Both the position numbers and the translations under genes were made by a program. From the NCBI GenBank assembly GCA_000701725.1, contig JNJQ01000002.1, forward strand, positions 1-64,000: a stretch of 64,000 bases of DNA. Direction: 5' to 3'. Source of the DNA: Erysipelotrichaceae bacterium NK3D112. GTDB taxonomy: Bacteria; Bacillota_I; Bacilli_A; Erysipelotrichales; Erysipelotrichaceae. Positions 7,848 through 16,881 of this stretch are shown piece after piece (within the stretch, counting starts at the first letter, position 1; the number at the start of each line of letters is the position of its first letter). The notes beneath the pieces were generated by a model. It did not search any database. It worked only from the letters and a program-made list of their open reading frames with translations, and was not told where the DNA came from.

Positions 7848-9347
7848 ATGGCAAATCAAGAAGTAATGCTTGAAGTGCGGAATATGTTTAAAAACTTCGG
7901 TGTAACCGTGGCCCTGAATGACGTGTCCTTCACATTGGAACGCGGACATGTCTACGGATTGATCGGTGAAAACGGAAGCGGTAAATCAACCGTTTCATCG
8001 ATTATTGCAGGTATGCAGACAGCGACAAAAGGAGACATGGTCTATGAAGGGAAGCCATGGGCGCCTGCGTCTATGCTGGAAGCACAGGAACACGGCATCG
8101 GAATGATCGTACAGGAAGCCGGTACGATCCCGAACATCACCGTAGCAGAGAACATCTTCCTCGGCCATGAAGATATGTTTAAAAAAGGTATCTTCATTGA
8201 CCGCGCCGGACTCACTGCGGCAGCTCAGAAGCTTCTGGATGAACTGGAAATCAAAGAGTTCCGTGCTTCTGACCGTACCGGAAAACTGGACATGCAGATG
8301 CGCAAGATCGTAGAGATCGCCAAGTGCATGTACTGGAAGCCGCAGCTTCTCATCGTGGACGAAACATCCACAGCACTTTCTCTGGAAGGACGTATGTTCC
8401 TGTACAAAGTCATGCGGAAACAGCGGGAAGAGAACAAGACAGTTCTGTTCATCTCCCATGACTTGGACGAAATGATGACAGAATGCGATAAGCTGACAGT
8501 CCTGCGTGACGGCGTCATCATCGGAACACTCGACCAGAAAGACTATGAGCCGAATATCATCCGAAAGATGATGGTCGGACGTGAACTGAAAGGCGACTAC
8601 TATCGTTCGGATTACGAAGGCTACAGCGACGAAGTCGTTCTGAAAGCAGAGAACGTGACAACACTGCATGATCTGCTGAACCTGAACTTTGAGCTTCATA
8701 AAGGTGAGATCCTCGGAATCGGCGGTCTGTCCGAATGCGGTATGCATACAGTCGGAAGAGCAGTCTTCGGGATCGAAAAGGTACTGGACGGAGAAGTGAC
8801 AGCGAACGGCGCAAAGATCACAAGTCCGCGTACTGCCATTGATAATCGCATGGCATATGTTTCGAAGAACCGTGATACAGAGTCGCTTGGTCTTTCCGCA
8901 ACGATCTTTGAAAACATCGCTTCTACCGGATACAAGGCAAACATCGCATTCGCGAACCTGATCTCCGGAAAGAAGGAAAACGCATATGTCGATAAGCAGA
9001 TCGAAGAACTTCAGATCAAATGCGCAGGCAAACACTATAACGTCAATACACTTTCCGGCGGAAACAAACAGAAGGTCGTATTCGGCAAGTGGGTCGCTTC
9101 CGATGCACAGATCCTGATCCTTGACTGCCCGACGCGCGGTATCGATGTAGGCGTCAAGGCTTCCATGTACAAACTGTTTACCGAAATGAAGAAGTCCGGA
9201 AAAGCGATCCTGCTGATCTCGGAAGAACTGCAGGAACTGATCGGTATGTGCGATAGGATCCTGATCATGAAAGACGGCGAAGTTACACGGGAAGTCATGC
9301 GTAAGGAAAACCCGACAGAGAACTCTCTGATCGATTACATGATTTAA
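7848..9347 (+). CDS. Sugar ABC transporter, tandem ATP-binding protein
   Basis: Energises import through the two permeases encoded next to it. It has the 499-residue, two-domain architecture of RbsA/MglA/XylG proteins. The first domain has Walker A GENGSGKST, Q-loop region GMIVQEAGT and Walker B LLIVDETSTAL. The second domain has a degenerate Walker A (GGLSECGMHTVG), as is normal in this family, but a good signature LSGGNKQKV and Walker B ILILDCPTRGIDVG. The ATG follows AAAGGGGAAAACATAG. It is the first gene of the operon, followed at 15 bp by a permease. Substrate class is inferred only from the surrounding uronate and glycosidase genes. Confidence 0.95.
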   Translation: MANQEVMLEVRNMFKNFGVTVALNDVSFTLERGHVYGLIGENGSGKSTVSSIIAGMQTATKGDMVYEGKPWAPASMLEAQEHGIGMIVQEAGTIPNITVAENIFLGHEDMFKKGIFIDRAGLTAAAQKLLDELEIKEFRASDRTGKLDMQMRKIVEIAKCMYWKPQLLIVDETSTALSLEGRMFLYKVMRKQREENKTVLFISHDLDEMMTECDKLTVLRDGVIIGTLDQKDYEPNIIRKMMVGRELKGDYYRSDYEGYSDEVVLKAENVTTLHDLLNLNFELHKGEILGIGGLSECGMHTVGRAVFGIEKVLDGEVTANGAKITSPRTAIDNRMAYVSKNRDTESLGLSATIFENIASTGYKANIAFANLISGKKENAYVDKQIEELQIKCAGKHYNVNTLSGGNKQKVVFGKWVASDAQILILDCPTRGIDVGVKASMYKLFTEMKKSGKAILLISEELQELIGMCDRILIMKDGEVTREVMRKENPTENSLIDYMI

Positions 9348-9362
9348 GGGAGGACAACAACA

Positions 9363-10340
9363 ATGAGTGAAAACACAAAGAAGCAGAACTCCCTGCGCAA
9401 AGTACTGGAAAGCAGACTGTTCTCACAGCTGATGCCGGTCATTCTGATGGCTGGCCTGCTGGTACTGTTTGCGATACTGACTGGCGGCAGGATCACAACG
9501 CCGACCAGTCTGAAGATCATTATTGAACAGGCTCTGGTCGTTGCAACGGTATCGACCGGTGCCGCATTCATCTTCGCTTCCGGCAATGTCAACCTGGCAA
9601 TGGGAGCGACAACCGTCCTGACAGCAACGATTGCAGGACTTGTCTACAACGCAACAAACAGCTTCCTTCTGATGGTACTGGTCGCTGTGGCACTCGGTGT
9701 TGCCCTGATGGCAGGATCGGCACTGCTGTCCACAGTACTGGGTGTACGTGTTATGTACGTTACGATCGTCATGATGGTACTGATGTCTTCCATTCAGTGG
9801 TCGATCTTGGGAGGATCCACCGTTTCCTTCCCGTATGAACTGATCCAGACACTGAACCGGAACGGATTCATGTATATCGCATTCGGCATCTACTTCGTTG
9901 TCTGTTATATCCTGTTCCATCACACAAAGATCGGACGTTCCCTGCGCTTCATCGGTACAAACAATACATGTGCCGAACAGACAGGTATTTCCAAGAGCAA
10001 ATATCTGCTGGAAGCATTCATTATCGCCGGCGTCGGCTGCGGAATCGGTGCGCTTCTTGCCATCGTCCGCGGCGGTTCCATCGGAACCAGCACACTCCCG
10101 TCATTGAACATGGACTGCATGCTTGCGCTGGTCCTGGGCGGTATGTCGATCTTCGGCGGAAGCCGCTCCTACGTATACTCCGGTGTCATCGGTGCCCTCA
10201 CAGTTATTATCCTGAACCAGGGACTTCTGATGATCGGCGTGGACGCAACGATCATTCAGGCGATCCGCGGCATCGTATTCCTGATCCTTGTAACAGTGGG
10301 TCAGACAAGGCCTAAGGGACTTCCGGCACCGGAAGGCTGA
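9363..10340 (+). CDS. Sugar ABC transporter permease (first)
   Basis: Inner-membrane permease of the RbsC/AraH type, 325 residues, strongly hydrophobic with about eight to ten membrane segments. Typical features are FASGNVNLAMGA (the family's substrate-domain loop) and the cytoplasmic coupling region TKIGRSLRFIGTNNTCAEQTGI. The later GGMSIFGGSRSYVYSGVIGA is the conserved gate region. It has a GGGAGG ribosome site. It differs in sequence from the second permease at 11763, so the transporter channel is probably a heterodimer rather than the usual RbsC homodimer. Confidence 0.93.
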   Translation: MSENTKKQNSLRKVLESRLFSQLMPVILMAGLLVLFAILTGGRITTPTSLKIIIEQALVVATVSTGAAFIFASGNVNLAMGATTVLTATIAGLVYNATNSFLLMVLVAVALGVALMAGSALLSTVLGVRVMYVTIVMMVLMSSIQWSILGGSTVSFPYELIQTLNRNGFMYIAFGIYFVVCYILFHHTKIGRSLRFIGTNNTCAEQTGISKSKYLLEAFIIAGVGCGIGALLAIVRGGSIGTSTLPSLNMDCMLALVLGGMSIFGGSRSYVYSGVIGALTVIILNQGLLMIGVDATIIQAIRGIVFLILVTVGQTRPKGLPAPEG

Positions 10341-10409
10341 TAACGGCTGTAAAGCGCACAGCGCTCGCAATAGTAAAAACAGAAAATAACCAGAAAAAAG
10401 GAGAAAACA

Positions 10410-11678
10410 ATGAAAAAACTGGCAAAAATCATGCTCTCTGCATCCTTAGCATTTAGTCTGACTGCCTGCTCCGGTTCCGGCAATGACGGAAGCGCGCAGG
10501 GCGGCGGCGACGACAGCGGCAAACCAACGGAAAAGTACAAGATCGCAGTTGCGAACATCCACGAAGGCGAAAGCTGGGAAATCGCACACAAGTATATGGA
10601 CGAGGTCGTTGGACCGACTCTGAACATGGAATTCGTTTACTCGGAAAAACTGACAGATGCCAACGGTCTGATCAACTTCATGGATCAGGCATACGCAGCC
10701 GGCTGCGTCGGTGTTATCAACATGGTCACACAGAACGATGCGATCTCTCAGGGCGCTCACAAGGCAGAAGACCTCGGCCTCTGGTTCATCACAGAGAACT
10801 CCGCTTATGTTGAAGAAGTCAGCACACTTCCGCACAACCTCGGTCACCTGGGTGCTTCTCCGGAAGCTGTCGGTACCGCTTATAAAGCAGCATTCAAAAA
10901 TCTGTTAAGCGACGGTCAGCCGCACAGTGCCTATGTATTCTCCGGTGTAGCAGTCGGCGGAAACAAGGGACAGGGTGCTGCTTCCCATTACTATTCTGCA
11001 GCAGGTATCCTCGAAGCATTCCAGGAAGCTTACAACCTGACGTATGAAAAGACGATCGAAGAAATGGTCAATACACAGGATCCGGGCGAAGTCGCTACCG
11101 GAAACCCGGATGTTCATATCTATCTCGCACCTGGCAGAAACCCGGGCGACGCTGCTACAGCAGCTCTGCCGGTCTTCCAGAACGGCAGCTATGACATCCT
11201 CGCAGCAGTCTTCTCCTTCTCCGCATTCACAAACATGCTCGGTGACGTTGAAAAGAGCACTGGCAGAGACATCAAAGTTGTTGGCACAGGCCAGATCGAA
11301 AAACAGACAAAGACCGGTTTCGAAACAAAAGACTCCACCGGTGACACAGTCCTCAACGCAGTTGTTCTGAACGATATCGGCCTCGCACTCGGTCTGAAGT
11401 CCGTCATGATGTACAACGCACTCAACGGTGCTGCAGACGCAATGAAAGACAATGGCAAAGCGGTATTCCTCGGTGTCCGTTCCTGGGCATGTGACAGTGC
11501 TGAAACATATGCAAAGATGGAAAAACTGAACACATCGGATGATCTCTATATCGTTACGGCAGAAGAACTCAAGGCTCTCACAGTTACAGAGAACCCGAAT
11601 GTTACATGGAAGGATATTGAAAACAAACTGATGGAATTATCCGATCTGGATGCACTTCTGGCAAAGAAAGGTCTGTAA
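10410..11678 (+). CDS. Sugar ABC transporter substrate-binding lipoprotein
   Basis: Captures the substrate outside the membrane. The N-terminus MKKLAKIMLSASLAFSLTAC is a lipoprotein signal peptide with lipobox LTAC and a lipidated Cys, followed by a Gly/Ser/Asp-rich linker. The mature part begins YKIAVANIHEGESWEIAHKY and has periplasmic-binding-protein features such as QAYAAGCVGVINM and DILAAVFSFSAF. At 422 residues it is longer than ordinary RbsB-type proteins (about 300). It is only loosely like the standard sugar binders, so its ligand may be a larger oligosaccharide or glycoside. It lies between the two permease genes, with a GC-rich hairpin downstream that would favour high expression. 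Confidence 0.88.
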   Translation: MKKLAKIMLSASLAFSLTACSGSGNDGSAQGGGDDSGKPTEKYKIAVANIHEGESWEIAHKYMDEVVGPTLNMEFVYSEKLTDANGLINFMDQAYAAGCVGVINMVTQNDAISQGAHKAEDLGLWFITENSAYVEEVSTLPHNLGHLGASPEAVGTAYKAAFKNLLSDGQPHSAYVFSGVAVGGNKGQGAASHYYSAAGILEAFQEAYNLTYEKTIEEMVNTQDPGEVATGNPDVHIYLAPGRNPGDAATAALPVFQNGSYDILAAVFSFSAFTNMLGDVEKSTGRDIKVVGTGQIEKQTKTGFETKDSTGDTVLNAVVLNDIGLALGLKSVMMYNALNGAADAMKDNGKAVFLGVRSWACDSAETYAKMEKLNTSDDLYIVTAEELKALTVTENPNVTWKDIENKLMELSDLDALLAKKGL

Positions 11679-11712
11679 TCCTTACCGCTTCTGATATTAC
11701 GCAATGAATGAT

Positions 11713-11738
11713 CTGCGGGCGGGATCCTCCGCCCGCAG
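11713..11738 (+). promoter_or_regulatory. GC-rich intercistronic hairpin
   Basis: CTGCGGGCGG pairs perfectly with CCGCCCGCAG around a 6-nt loop, in the 84-bp gap between the binding protein and the second permease. No T-run follows. It is likely an mRNA-stabilising or partial-termination structure that keeps the binding protein in excess, as is common in ABC operons. Confidence 0.6.
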
Positions 11739-11762
11739 AACACAGGAATCGAGGAATGAAAC

Positions 11763-12776
11763 ATGAAAAAACAAAGTAAATTAAACGATATTCTGTTTAC
11801 TCTTGCATTTCCGGTATGCACATTCATCGTCATGACGATCCTTTGCAAAGTACTGAAGAATATCACCATGGTATCTTCGATGCTGGACATCAAGACGATC
11901 GTACGGAATACCGGTGTCACTGCTGTTACGGCATATGCAATGTCATTCAACTTAAAAGAGGGAAGATTTGATCTGTCCCTTGGTGCACAGAGACTTGCCG
12001 GTACGATCCTTGGCGGTCTGCTGGCAATTCATCTGGGATTATCCGGCGCTGGCTTCCTGGCATTCTCTGTCCTTTTCGGTTTCGTTTTTGGATTCGTGAC
12101 AGGACTTGCATTCATCACATTCCGTGTACCGCCGATGGTTCTTGGTGTCGGTATGGCGCTGATCTGGGAAGTCGTTCCGTATGTTGTCTCAGGCGGTAAA
12201 GGTCTGAATCTGTTCGGTGTTGAAGGGATGGACATTCTGAGTGAAGCCTGGTTCCAGATCGCTGTAGTCGTTTTGATGGCAGTTCTGGTCTATATCCTGA
12301 TGAACTATACACGTCTTGGTTACGAGACAAAGGCAGTACAGGGTTCTCAGTATATCGCCAAAAACAGCGGCATCAACATCTTCCGTCACGCGGTCGAATG
12401 CTATACGCTGGCCGGTGCGCTGATCTGCATTGCCGGCGTTCTGGATGTATCCTTCACAACACAGATGGCTTCTTCCCTTGGCAATACCAGCAACGGTGTC
12501 GTTACAGCGAACATGTTCGCAATGATCCTGGGCAGCTATATTGGTGAAAAGTCCGACAGTTCGATCGGTATCATCGTCGCCTCCCTGACGCTGAGCATCT
12601 TCAAATACGGTCTGTCCATGATGGAACTGTCCGAAGCCAACAACAGTGTTGTAAACATGGTCATCTTCATCTGCTTCCTGGTTTACCAGGCAAACCGCTA
12701 TGTCGGTCAGCTGCATAAAGACCAGAGAGCACGCATTGCACTTGCACAGGAAAAACGAGCACAGGCGAACGCATAA
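11763..12776 (+). CDS. Sugar ABC transporter permease (second)
   Basis: A second permease of the branched RbsC/AraH superfamily, 337 residues with about nine hydrophobic segments. The motif NLKEGRFDLSLGAQRLAG replaces the usual GGIDLSVG-like loop. The coupling segment MNYTRLGYETKAVQGSQYIA and the gate region ANMFAMILGSYIG are recognisable. The C-terminus is basic and cytoplasmic (QEKRAQANA). It pairs with the permease at 9363. The transporter operon appears to end here, since a terminator-like hairpin follows at 12784. Confidence 0.92.
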   Translation: MKKQSKLNDILFTLAFPVCTFIVMTILCKVLKNITMVSSMLDIKTIVRNTGVTAVTAYAMSFNLKEGRFDLSLGAQRLAGTILGGLLAIHLGLSGAGFLAFSVLFGFVFGFVTGLAFITFRVPPMVLGVGMALIWEVVPYVVSGGKGLNLFGVEGMDILSEAWFQIAVVVLMAVLVYILMNYTRLGYETKAVQGSQYIAKNSGINIFRHAVECYTLAGALICIAGVLDVSFTTQMASSLGNTSNGVVTANMFAMILGSYIGEKSDSSIGIIVASLTLSIFKYGLSMMELSEANNSVVNMVIFICFLVYQANRYVGQLHKDQRARIALAQEKRAQANA

Positions 12777-12783
12777 TCAAGAT

Positions 12784-12822
12784 AAGTCATCACGTCATCG
12801 ATATGCGTGGTGGCTTTTATTT
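12784..12822 (+). terminator. Terminator after the ABC operon
   Basis: An 11-bp stem AAGTCATCACG / CGTGGTGGCTT (with G-T pairs) has a 10-11-nt loop and a T-rich tail TTATTT. It would partly separate the transporter from the glycosidase genes. Confidence 0.55.
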
Positions 12823-12842
12823 ACACATAATTGGAGGAATAT

Positions 12843-14564
12843 ATGGTCGATTTAACGAAAAAACCGTTTAATCTGGATGAAAAACAGATCCAGTGGGTCG
12901 AAGACACGATCGCGTCCATGACACTGGAAGAAAAGATCGGGCAGCTGTTCATCTGTCTGAACTACCGTCATGATGAAGAAGCGTATCGTCCGTTTGTGGA
13001 AAAATACCACGTCGGCGGAATCCGCTGGCAGGGCGGCACGCTGGAAGAACAGTATGAACAGAACAAGTATTATTTCACAAAGAGCAGGATCCCGACACTG
13101 ATCGCTGCAAACCTGGAAGCCGGTGCAAACAAGTCACTGAAGGGCGGCACATTAGTCGCTCCGGGTCCGGCAATGGGTGCGGGCGGACCGGAAGTTGCTG
13201 CGCTGATGGGTGATGCGGCTGCGAAGGAAGCAAAGGCAGTCGGTGTCAACTGGACATTTGCGCCGATCACGGACGTGGTCCTCAACTGGCGCAATACGAT
13301 CGTAAATAACCGCGCGTTCACAAATGATCCGGATGAGGTCATCGCGGATTCGATCGCATATATGGAAGCTGTGCACAAACACGGTATTGCATGCTGCGCA
13401 AAGCACTTCCCCGGCGACGGTACGGAAGAGCGTGACCAGCATCTGGTCATGGGATGCAACGATCTCTCGGTAGAAGAGTGGGAAAAGACATTCGGAAAGG
13501 TATACCGCGCTGTCTTTGAAGCAGGTGTCGAATCTGTTATGGTCGGTCATATCTGCCAGCCGGCGTGGTCAAAGAAACTGCGTCCGGGCATGAAGGACGA
13601 AGACATCATGCCGGCAACACTGTCACCGGAACTCTTACAGGATCTGCTGCGTGATCATCTGGGATTCAACGGTCTGGTATTAACAGACGCGTCCCATATG
13701 GCAGGACTTGCTTCCTCGGCGCCGCGTTCTGTACAGGTGCCTGGTGCGATCGCAGCCGGCTGTGATATGTTCCTGTTCTTCAACGATCCGGAAGAGGATT
13801 TCAACTATATGATGGACGGCTATAAGAAGGGAATCATTACCGAACAGCGTCTGGATGATGCACTGCACAGAATTCTCGGTCTCAAAGCCAAACTCCGTCT
13901 GAATGAATATGTATGGCCGGACAAAGAAGGTCTCTCTGCTGTCGGCAGTGAAGAAGCCCATAAGGCTGCTGAAAAGGCCGCAGACATGTCCGTTACACTG
14001 GTCAAAGATACCCAGCACATCCTGCCGGTCGATCCAAAGGTACGCAGACGCGCAGCTCTCTACTATGTAGAAACAGCACCGGTCAGTTACCTTAACGGAA
14101 CCGACAAGGCGAAACAGATCGTGATCGAAGAACTGGAGCGGGCAGGATTTGAAGTGGAAGCGCATACCGATTACTATGAGATGGAAGCGGAAAAGATGTC
14201 TCCGGCAAATGCCTTCCGGATCATGGCTACGCCGTCTGTGGAAGAATTCAAAAAGAAATATGATATTGTATTCGTATTCGTTCATATGGCCGGTTATGCG
14301 AAAGAAAACAACGTGCGTCTTGTATGGTCTGCAGCGCACTCCAGTGAACTGCCGTGGTATGTGCACGAAGTACCGACAGTCGGCGTGTCGCTGAACTATA
14401 CAAACCATCTGTACGACCTGCCGATGCTGAAAACATTCGTCAATGCCTATGCGCCGACACGCGAATATATTCGCGCGGCTGTAGAAAAGATCACCGGACA
14501 GTCTGAATTCAAAGGCAAGCCAAATGAGCTTGTCTGGTGCGGACGCTGGGACACAAGAAGATAA
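12843..14564 (+). CDS. Glycoside hydrolase family 3 enzyme
   Basis: Exo-acting glycosidase, cytoplasmic (no signal peptide), 573 residues. The N-terminal barrel shows SMTLEEKIGQLF and GGIRWQGG. KHFPGDGTEERDQH carries a D-x-H pair, and the catalytic nucleophile Asp is in LVLTDASHMAG. A D-x-H after KHFPG is the dyad seen in NagZ-type N-acetylhexosaminidases, which hints at an amino-sugar substrate. A C-terminal alpha/beta domain (AADMSVTLVKDTQHILPVD onward) is present but no fibronectin-like domain. The ATG at 12843 follows GGAGG; the TTG 12 bp upstream overlaps that site. It begins a five-gene run (12843-19969) with short gaps or overlaps. Confidence 0.9.
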   Translation: MVDLTKKPFNLDEKQIQWVEDTIASMTLEEKIGQLFICLNYRHDEEAYRPFVEKYHVGGIRWQGGTLEEQYEQNKYYFTKSRIPTLIAANLEAGANKSLKGGTLVAPGPAMGAGGPEVAALMGDAAAKEAKAVGVNWTFAPITDVVLNWRNTIVNNRAFTNDPDEVIADSIAYMEAVHKHGIACCAKHFPGDGTEERDQHLVMGCNDLSVEEWEKTFGKVYRAVFEAGVESVMVGHICQPAWSKKLRPGMKDEDIMPATLSPELLQDLLRDHLGFNGLVLTDASHMAGLASSAPRSVQVPGAIAAGCDMFLFFNDPEEDFNYMMDGYKKGIITEQRLDDALHRILGLKAKLRLNEYVWPDKEGLSAVGSEEAHKAAEKAADMSVTLVKDTQHILPVDPKVRRRAALYYVETAPVSYLNGTDKAKQIVIEELERAGFEVEAHTDYYEMEAEKMSPANAFRIMATPSVEEFKKKYDIVFVFVHMAGYAKENNVRLVWSAAHSSELPWYVHEVPTVGVSLNYTNHLYDLPMLKTFVNAYAPTREYIRAAVEKITGQSEFKGKPNELVWCGRWDTRR

Positions 14565-14576
14565 CAGGAGGAAGCC

Positions 14577-15458
14577 ATGACAGATCTATTGAAAGATTTT
14601 GAACCAAAACATGATCTGCTGGTCTGTATCGATTCCGACGGAACCGTATTTGACAATATGGAACTGAAGCATAAAGAGTGCTTCTGCCCGGCTGCGGTCA
14701 ATGTATGGAAACTGCAGTCTGTATCCAAATACTTCCGGGAAGTCTGGGATTTCTACAACCTGTATGCACGCACAAGAGGCATTAACCGATTCCCCGGCAT
14801 TGTGAAATGCCTGGAAGAAAATGCAAAGCGTCCGGAAGTGAAAGAGCGCGGCTATGTACTGCCGGATCTGACGGAACTGAAAAAATGGACGGAAGAGACA
14901 CCGGTGCTGGGATGCGGAGCTCTCGAAGCGTATGCCGAAAAGACCGGCACAAAGGATCCGGCAATCCATCAGGCGATCGCATGGAGTCATGAGGTCGATG
15001 CCAATGTACGCCGCATCGTCCATGATCTGCCGCCGCTTCCGTATGTGCGGGAAACACTGGAAAAGATCAGTGCATTCGCAGATATCGTAATCGTATCTGC
15101 TGCGACGCATGATGCGCTGGAAAGAGAATGGATCGCCAATGATCTGGTCCGCTATGTAACGGTGACAGCGGGACAGGAGCTTGGCTCCAAGGCGGAATGC
15201 ATCCGCAAGTCCATGGAAGGCAAATATGCGGCCGATCATGTGCTGATGATCGGCGATGCGCCGGGTGACTACGAATCCGCGGAAAAGAACGGTGTCATGT
15301 TCTATCCGATCATTCCGGGACAGGAATCCGCATCGTGGAAGCAGCTGTATGCAGAATCCGCAGAACGCTTCCGTGACGGCAGCTATGCCGGTGCCTACAT
15401 GGATGAACAGGTAAGATCCTTCTTTGATGCTCTCGCGGAAAAGGCTCCGTGGGAATAA
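14577..15458 (+). CDS. HAD-superfamily phosphatase-like hydrolase
   Basis: All four HAD motifs are visible in 293 residues: DSDGTVFDN (nucleophile Asp and acid/base Asp), Ser/Thr in VSAAT, Lys in GSKAEC, and the acidic GDAPGD. A long helical cap between motifs I and II covers roughly residues 35-160, larger than in simple beta-phosphoglucomutase relatives. It is 12 bp downstream of GH3 with GGAGGAAGCC as ribosome site. It may dephosphorylate or isomerise a sugar intermediate of the island, but the substrate is unknown. Confidence 0.88.
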   Translation: MTDLLKDFEPKHDLLVCIDSDGTVFDNMELKHKECFCPAAVNVWKLQSVSKYFREVWDFYNLYARTRGINRFPGIVKCLEENAKRPEVKERGYVLPDLTELKKWTEETPVLGCGALEAYAEKTGTKDPAIHQAIAWSHEVDANVRRIVHDLPPLPYVRETLEKISAFADIVIVSAATHDALEREWIANDLVRYVTVTAGQELGSKAECIRKSMEGKYAADHVLMIGDAPGDYESAEKNGVMFYPIIPGQESASWKQLYAESAERFRDGSYAGAYMDEQVRSFFDALAEKAPWE

Positions 15459-15546
15459 TACACAACAGGAAAAGACACTGAAACGATACAGTGTACGCAA
15501 TGGCCGGTGCTGTATGCATCGGCTGTTGCATTAAATGGAGGTAAAC

Positions 15547-16881
15547 ATGATTGCAATGATACATAACAGCCGCATCATCGGCACATATGGAAAAGATCCC
15601 GGCACCGTGCGCTGGCTGGGCATCCCGTATGCTAAAGCAAAGCGATGGCATATGCCGGAACTGATCGAAGACTATGGGGAAGAATTCAAAGCCGATCACT
15701 ATGGTCCTGCCAGCATACAGACCCGCACATATATGCCGGAGAACAAAAGCAATCGGCAGTTCTACTATCATGAATTCCGCGACCGGTGTGAATTCACCTA
15801 CAGTGAGGACTGCCAGGTGCTCAATATCTATGCGCCGCAGAATGCAGAAAAATGCCCGGTCATCGTTTATATCCACGGCGGTGCGTTCATCGGCGGCTCT
15901 TCGGATGAGGAATGTTTCCGGGATCCGCTCTGGGCACGCAATGGTGTGATCGGCGTGACGCTGAATTACCGGCTTGGTCCGCTGGGATTCCTGTGTGATC
16001 CGCAATTGAAGCAAAGAGACGGACACAGCGGCAATTATGGCCTCTATGACATGATCACGGCGCTGCAGTGGGTACAGAAGCATATTGCGGCATTCGGCGG
16101 TGATCCGGACAATGTCACGCTGATGGGACAGTCAGCTGGTGCACGCTGCGTGCAGACATTGTGCTGCAGTCCATTGGCGAAGGGACTCTTTGCAAGAGCC
16201 GTGCTTTCTTCCGGCGGGGGAGAGGGCAACTGGATGGGAAAATGCTGCCGTGAAGAAGAAAAGTATGCACTGTGGCAGGATCTGAAAGAAGCAGTCGGTG
16301 CGAAAACACTGCAAGAGCTCGAACAGCTCTCCCCGCAGCAGCTGTATGCCGGCTTCGGCGCTCTTCTGGGCAAAGACTTCCGGAAATATTTCTGCTTATG
16401 CAATCCGGTCAGCGGGAATGACCTTCTGCCGGATAACGTTGCGCAGTGCATACAGAGCGGAAACGTCATGGATATCCCGTATCTCATCGGTTCCAATGCC
16501 ATGGATATGGATCCAAAACAGAGGCATGAGGATGTATGGCGCTTCGCATTCACCCGCACACAGCCATCCTATGCATATCTGTTCAGCCGCAATCTGCCCG
16601 GCGATGATGCAGGCAGCTTCCACAGCAGCGATCTCTGGTACTGGTTTGGCACACTGCGGGAAGGCTGGCGTCCATGGCAGAAGAGGGATTATGATCTGAT
16701 GCAGGAAATGATGGGGTACCTGCTGGCATTTGCCAGTAACGGTGATCCCAATGGCGAAGGCCGCACAAAGTGGCCGACGGCACAAAGCGAACAGATTATG
16801 GTATTTGCGGATGGCGTTACACGGACAGACGGAAAGGAGCCGGCAGAGCTGAAAGACGCCGCTGCGGTCATTGGATGGTAA
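15547..16881 (+). CDS. Carboxylesterase type B
   Basis: Alpha/beta-hydrolase of the carboxylesterase/para-nitrobenzyl esterase family, 444 residues, without a signal peptide. The oxyanion region is VYIHGGAFIGG and the nucleophile elbow is GQSAGA (Ser). LNYRLGPLGFL is the usual family strand, and GNYGLYDMITALQWVQKHIA immediately precedes the elbow region. The protein is shorter than the usual ~500 residues at the C-terminus. It probably removes an ester decoration (for example acetyl or aromatic) from an imported glycoside. The start ATG at 15547 follows ATGGAGGTAAAC. The stop overlaps the next gene. Confidence 0.9.
   Translation: MIAMIHNSRIIGTYGKDPGTVRWLGIPYAKAKRWHMPELIEDYGEEFKADHYGPASIQTRTYMPENKSNRQFYYHEFRDRCEFTYSEDCQVLNIYAPQNAEKCPVIVYIHGGAFIGGSSDEECFRDPLWARNGVIGVTLNYRLGPLGFLCDPQLKQRDGHSGNYGLYDMITALQWVQKHIAAFGGDPDNVTLMGQSAGARCVQTLCCSPLAKGLFARAVLSSGGGEGNWMGKCCREEEKYALWQDLKEAVGAKTLQELEQLSPQQLYAGFGALLGKDFRKYFCLCNPVSGNDLLPDNVAQCIQSGNVMDIPYLIGSNAMDMDPKQRHEDVWRFAFTRTQPSYAYLFSRNLPGDDAGSFHSSDLWYWFGTLREGWRPWQKRDYDLMQEMMGYLLAFASNGDPNGEGRTKWPTAQSEQIMVFADGVTRTDGKEPAELKDAAAVIGW

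Noticed and set aside
7995-9035. 346-codon antisense frame opposite the ABC ATPase
   Set aside because: The composition (many Cys, Phe, His) and complete overlap with a clear ATPase identify it as a shadow frame.
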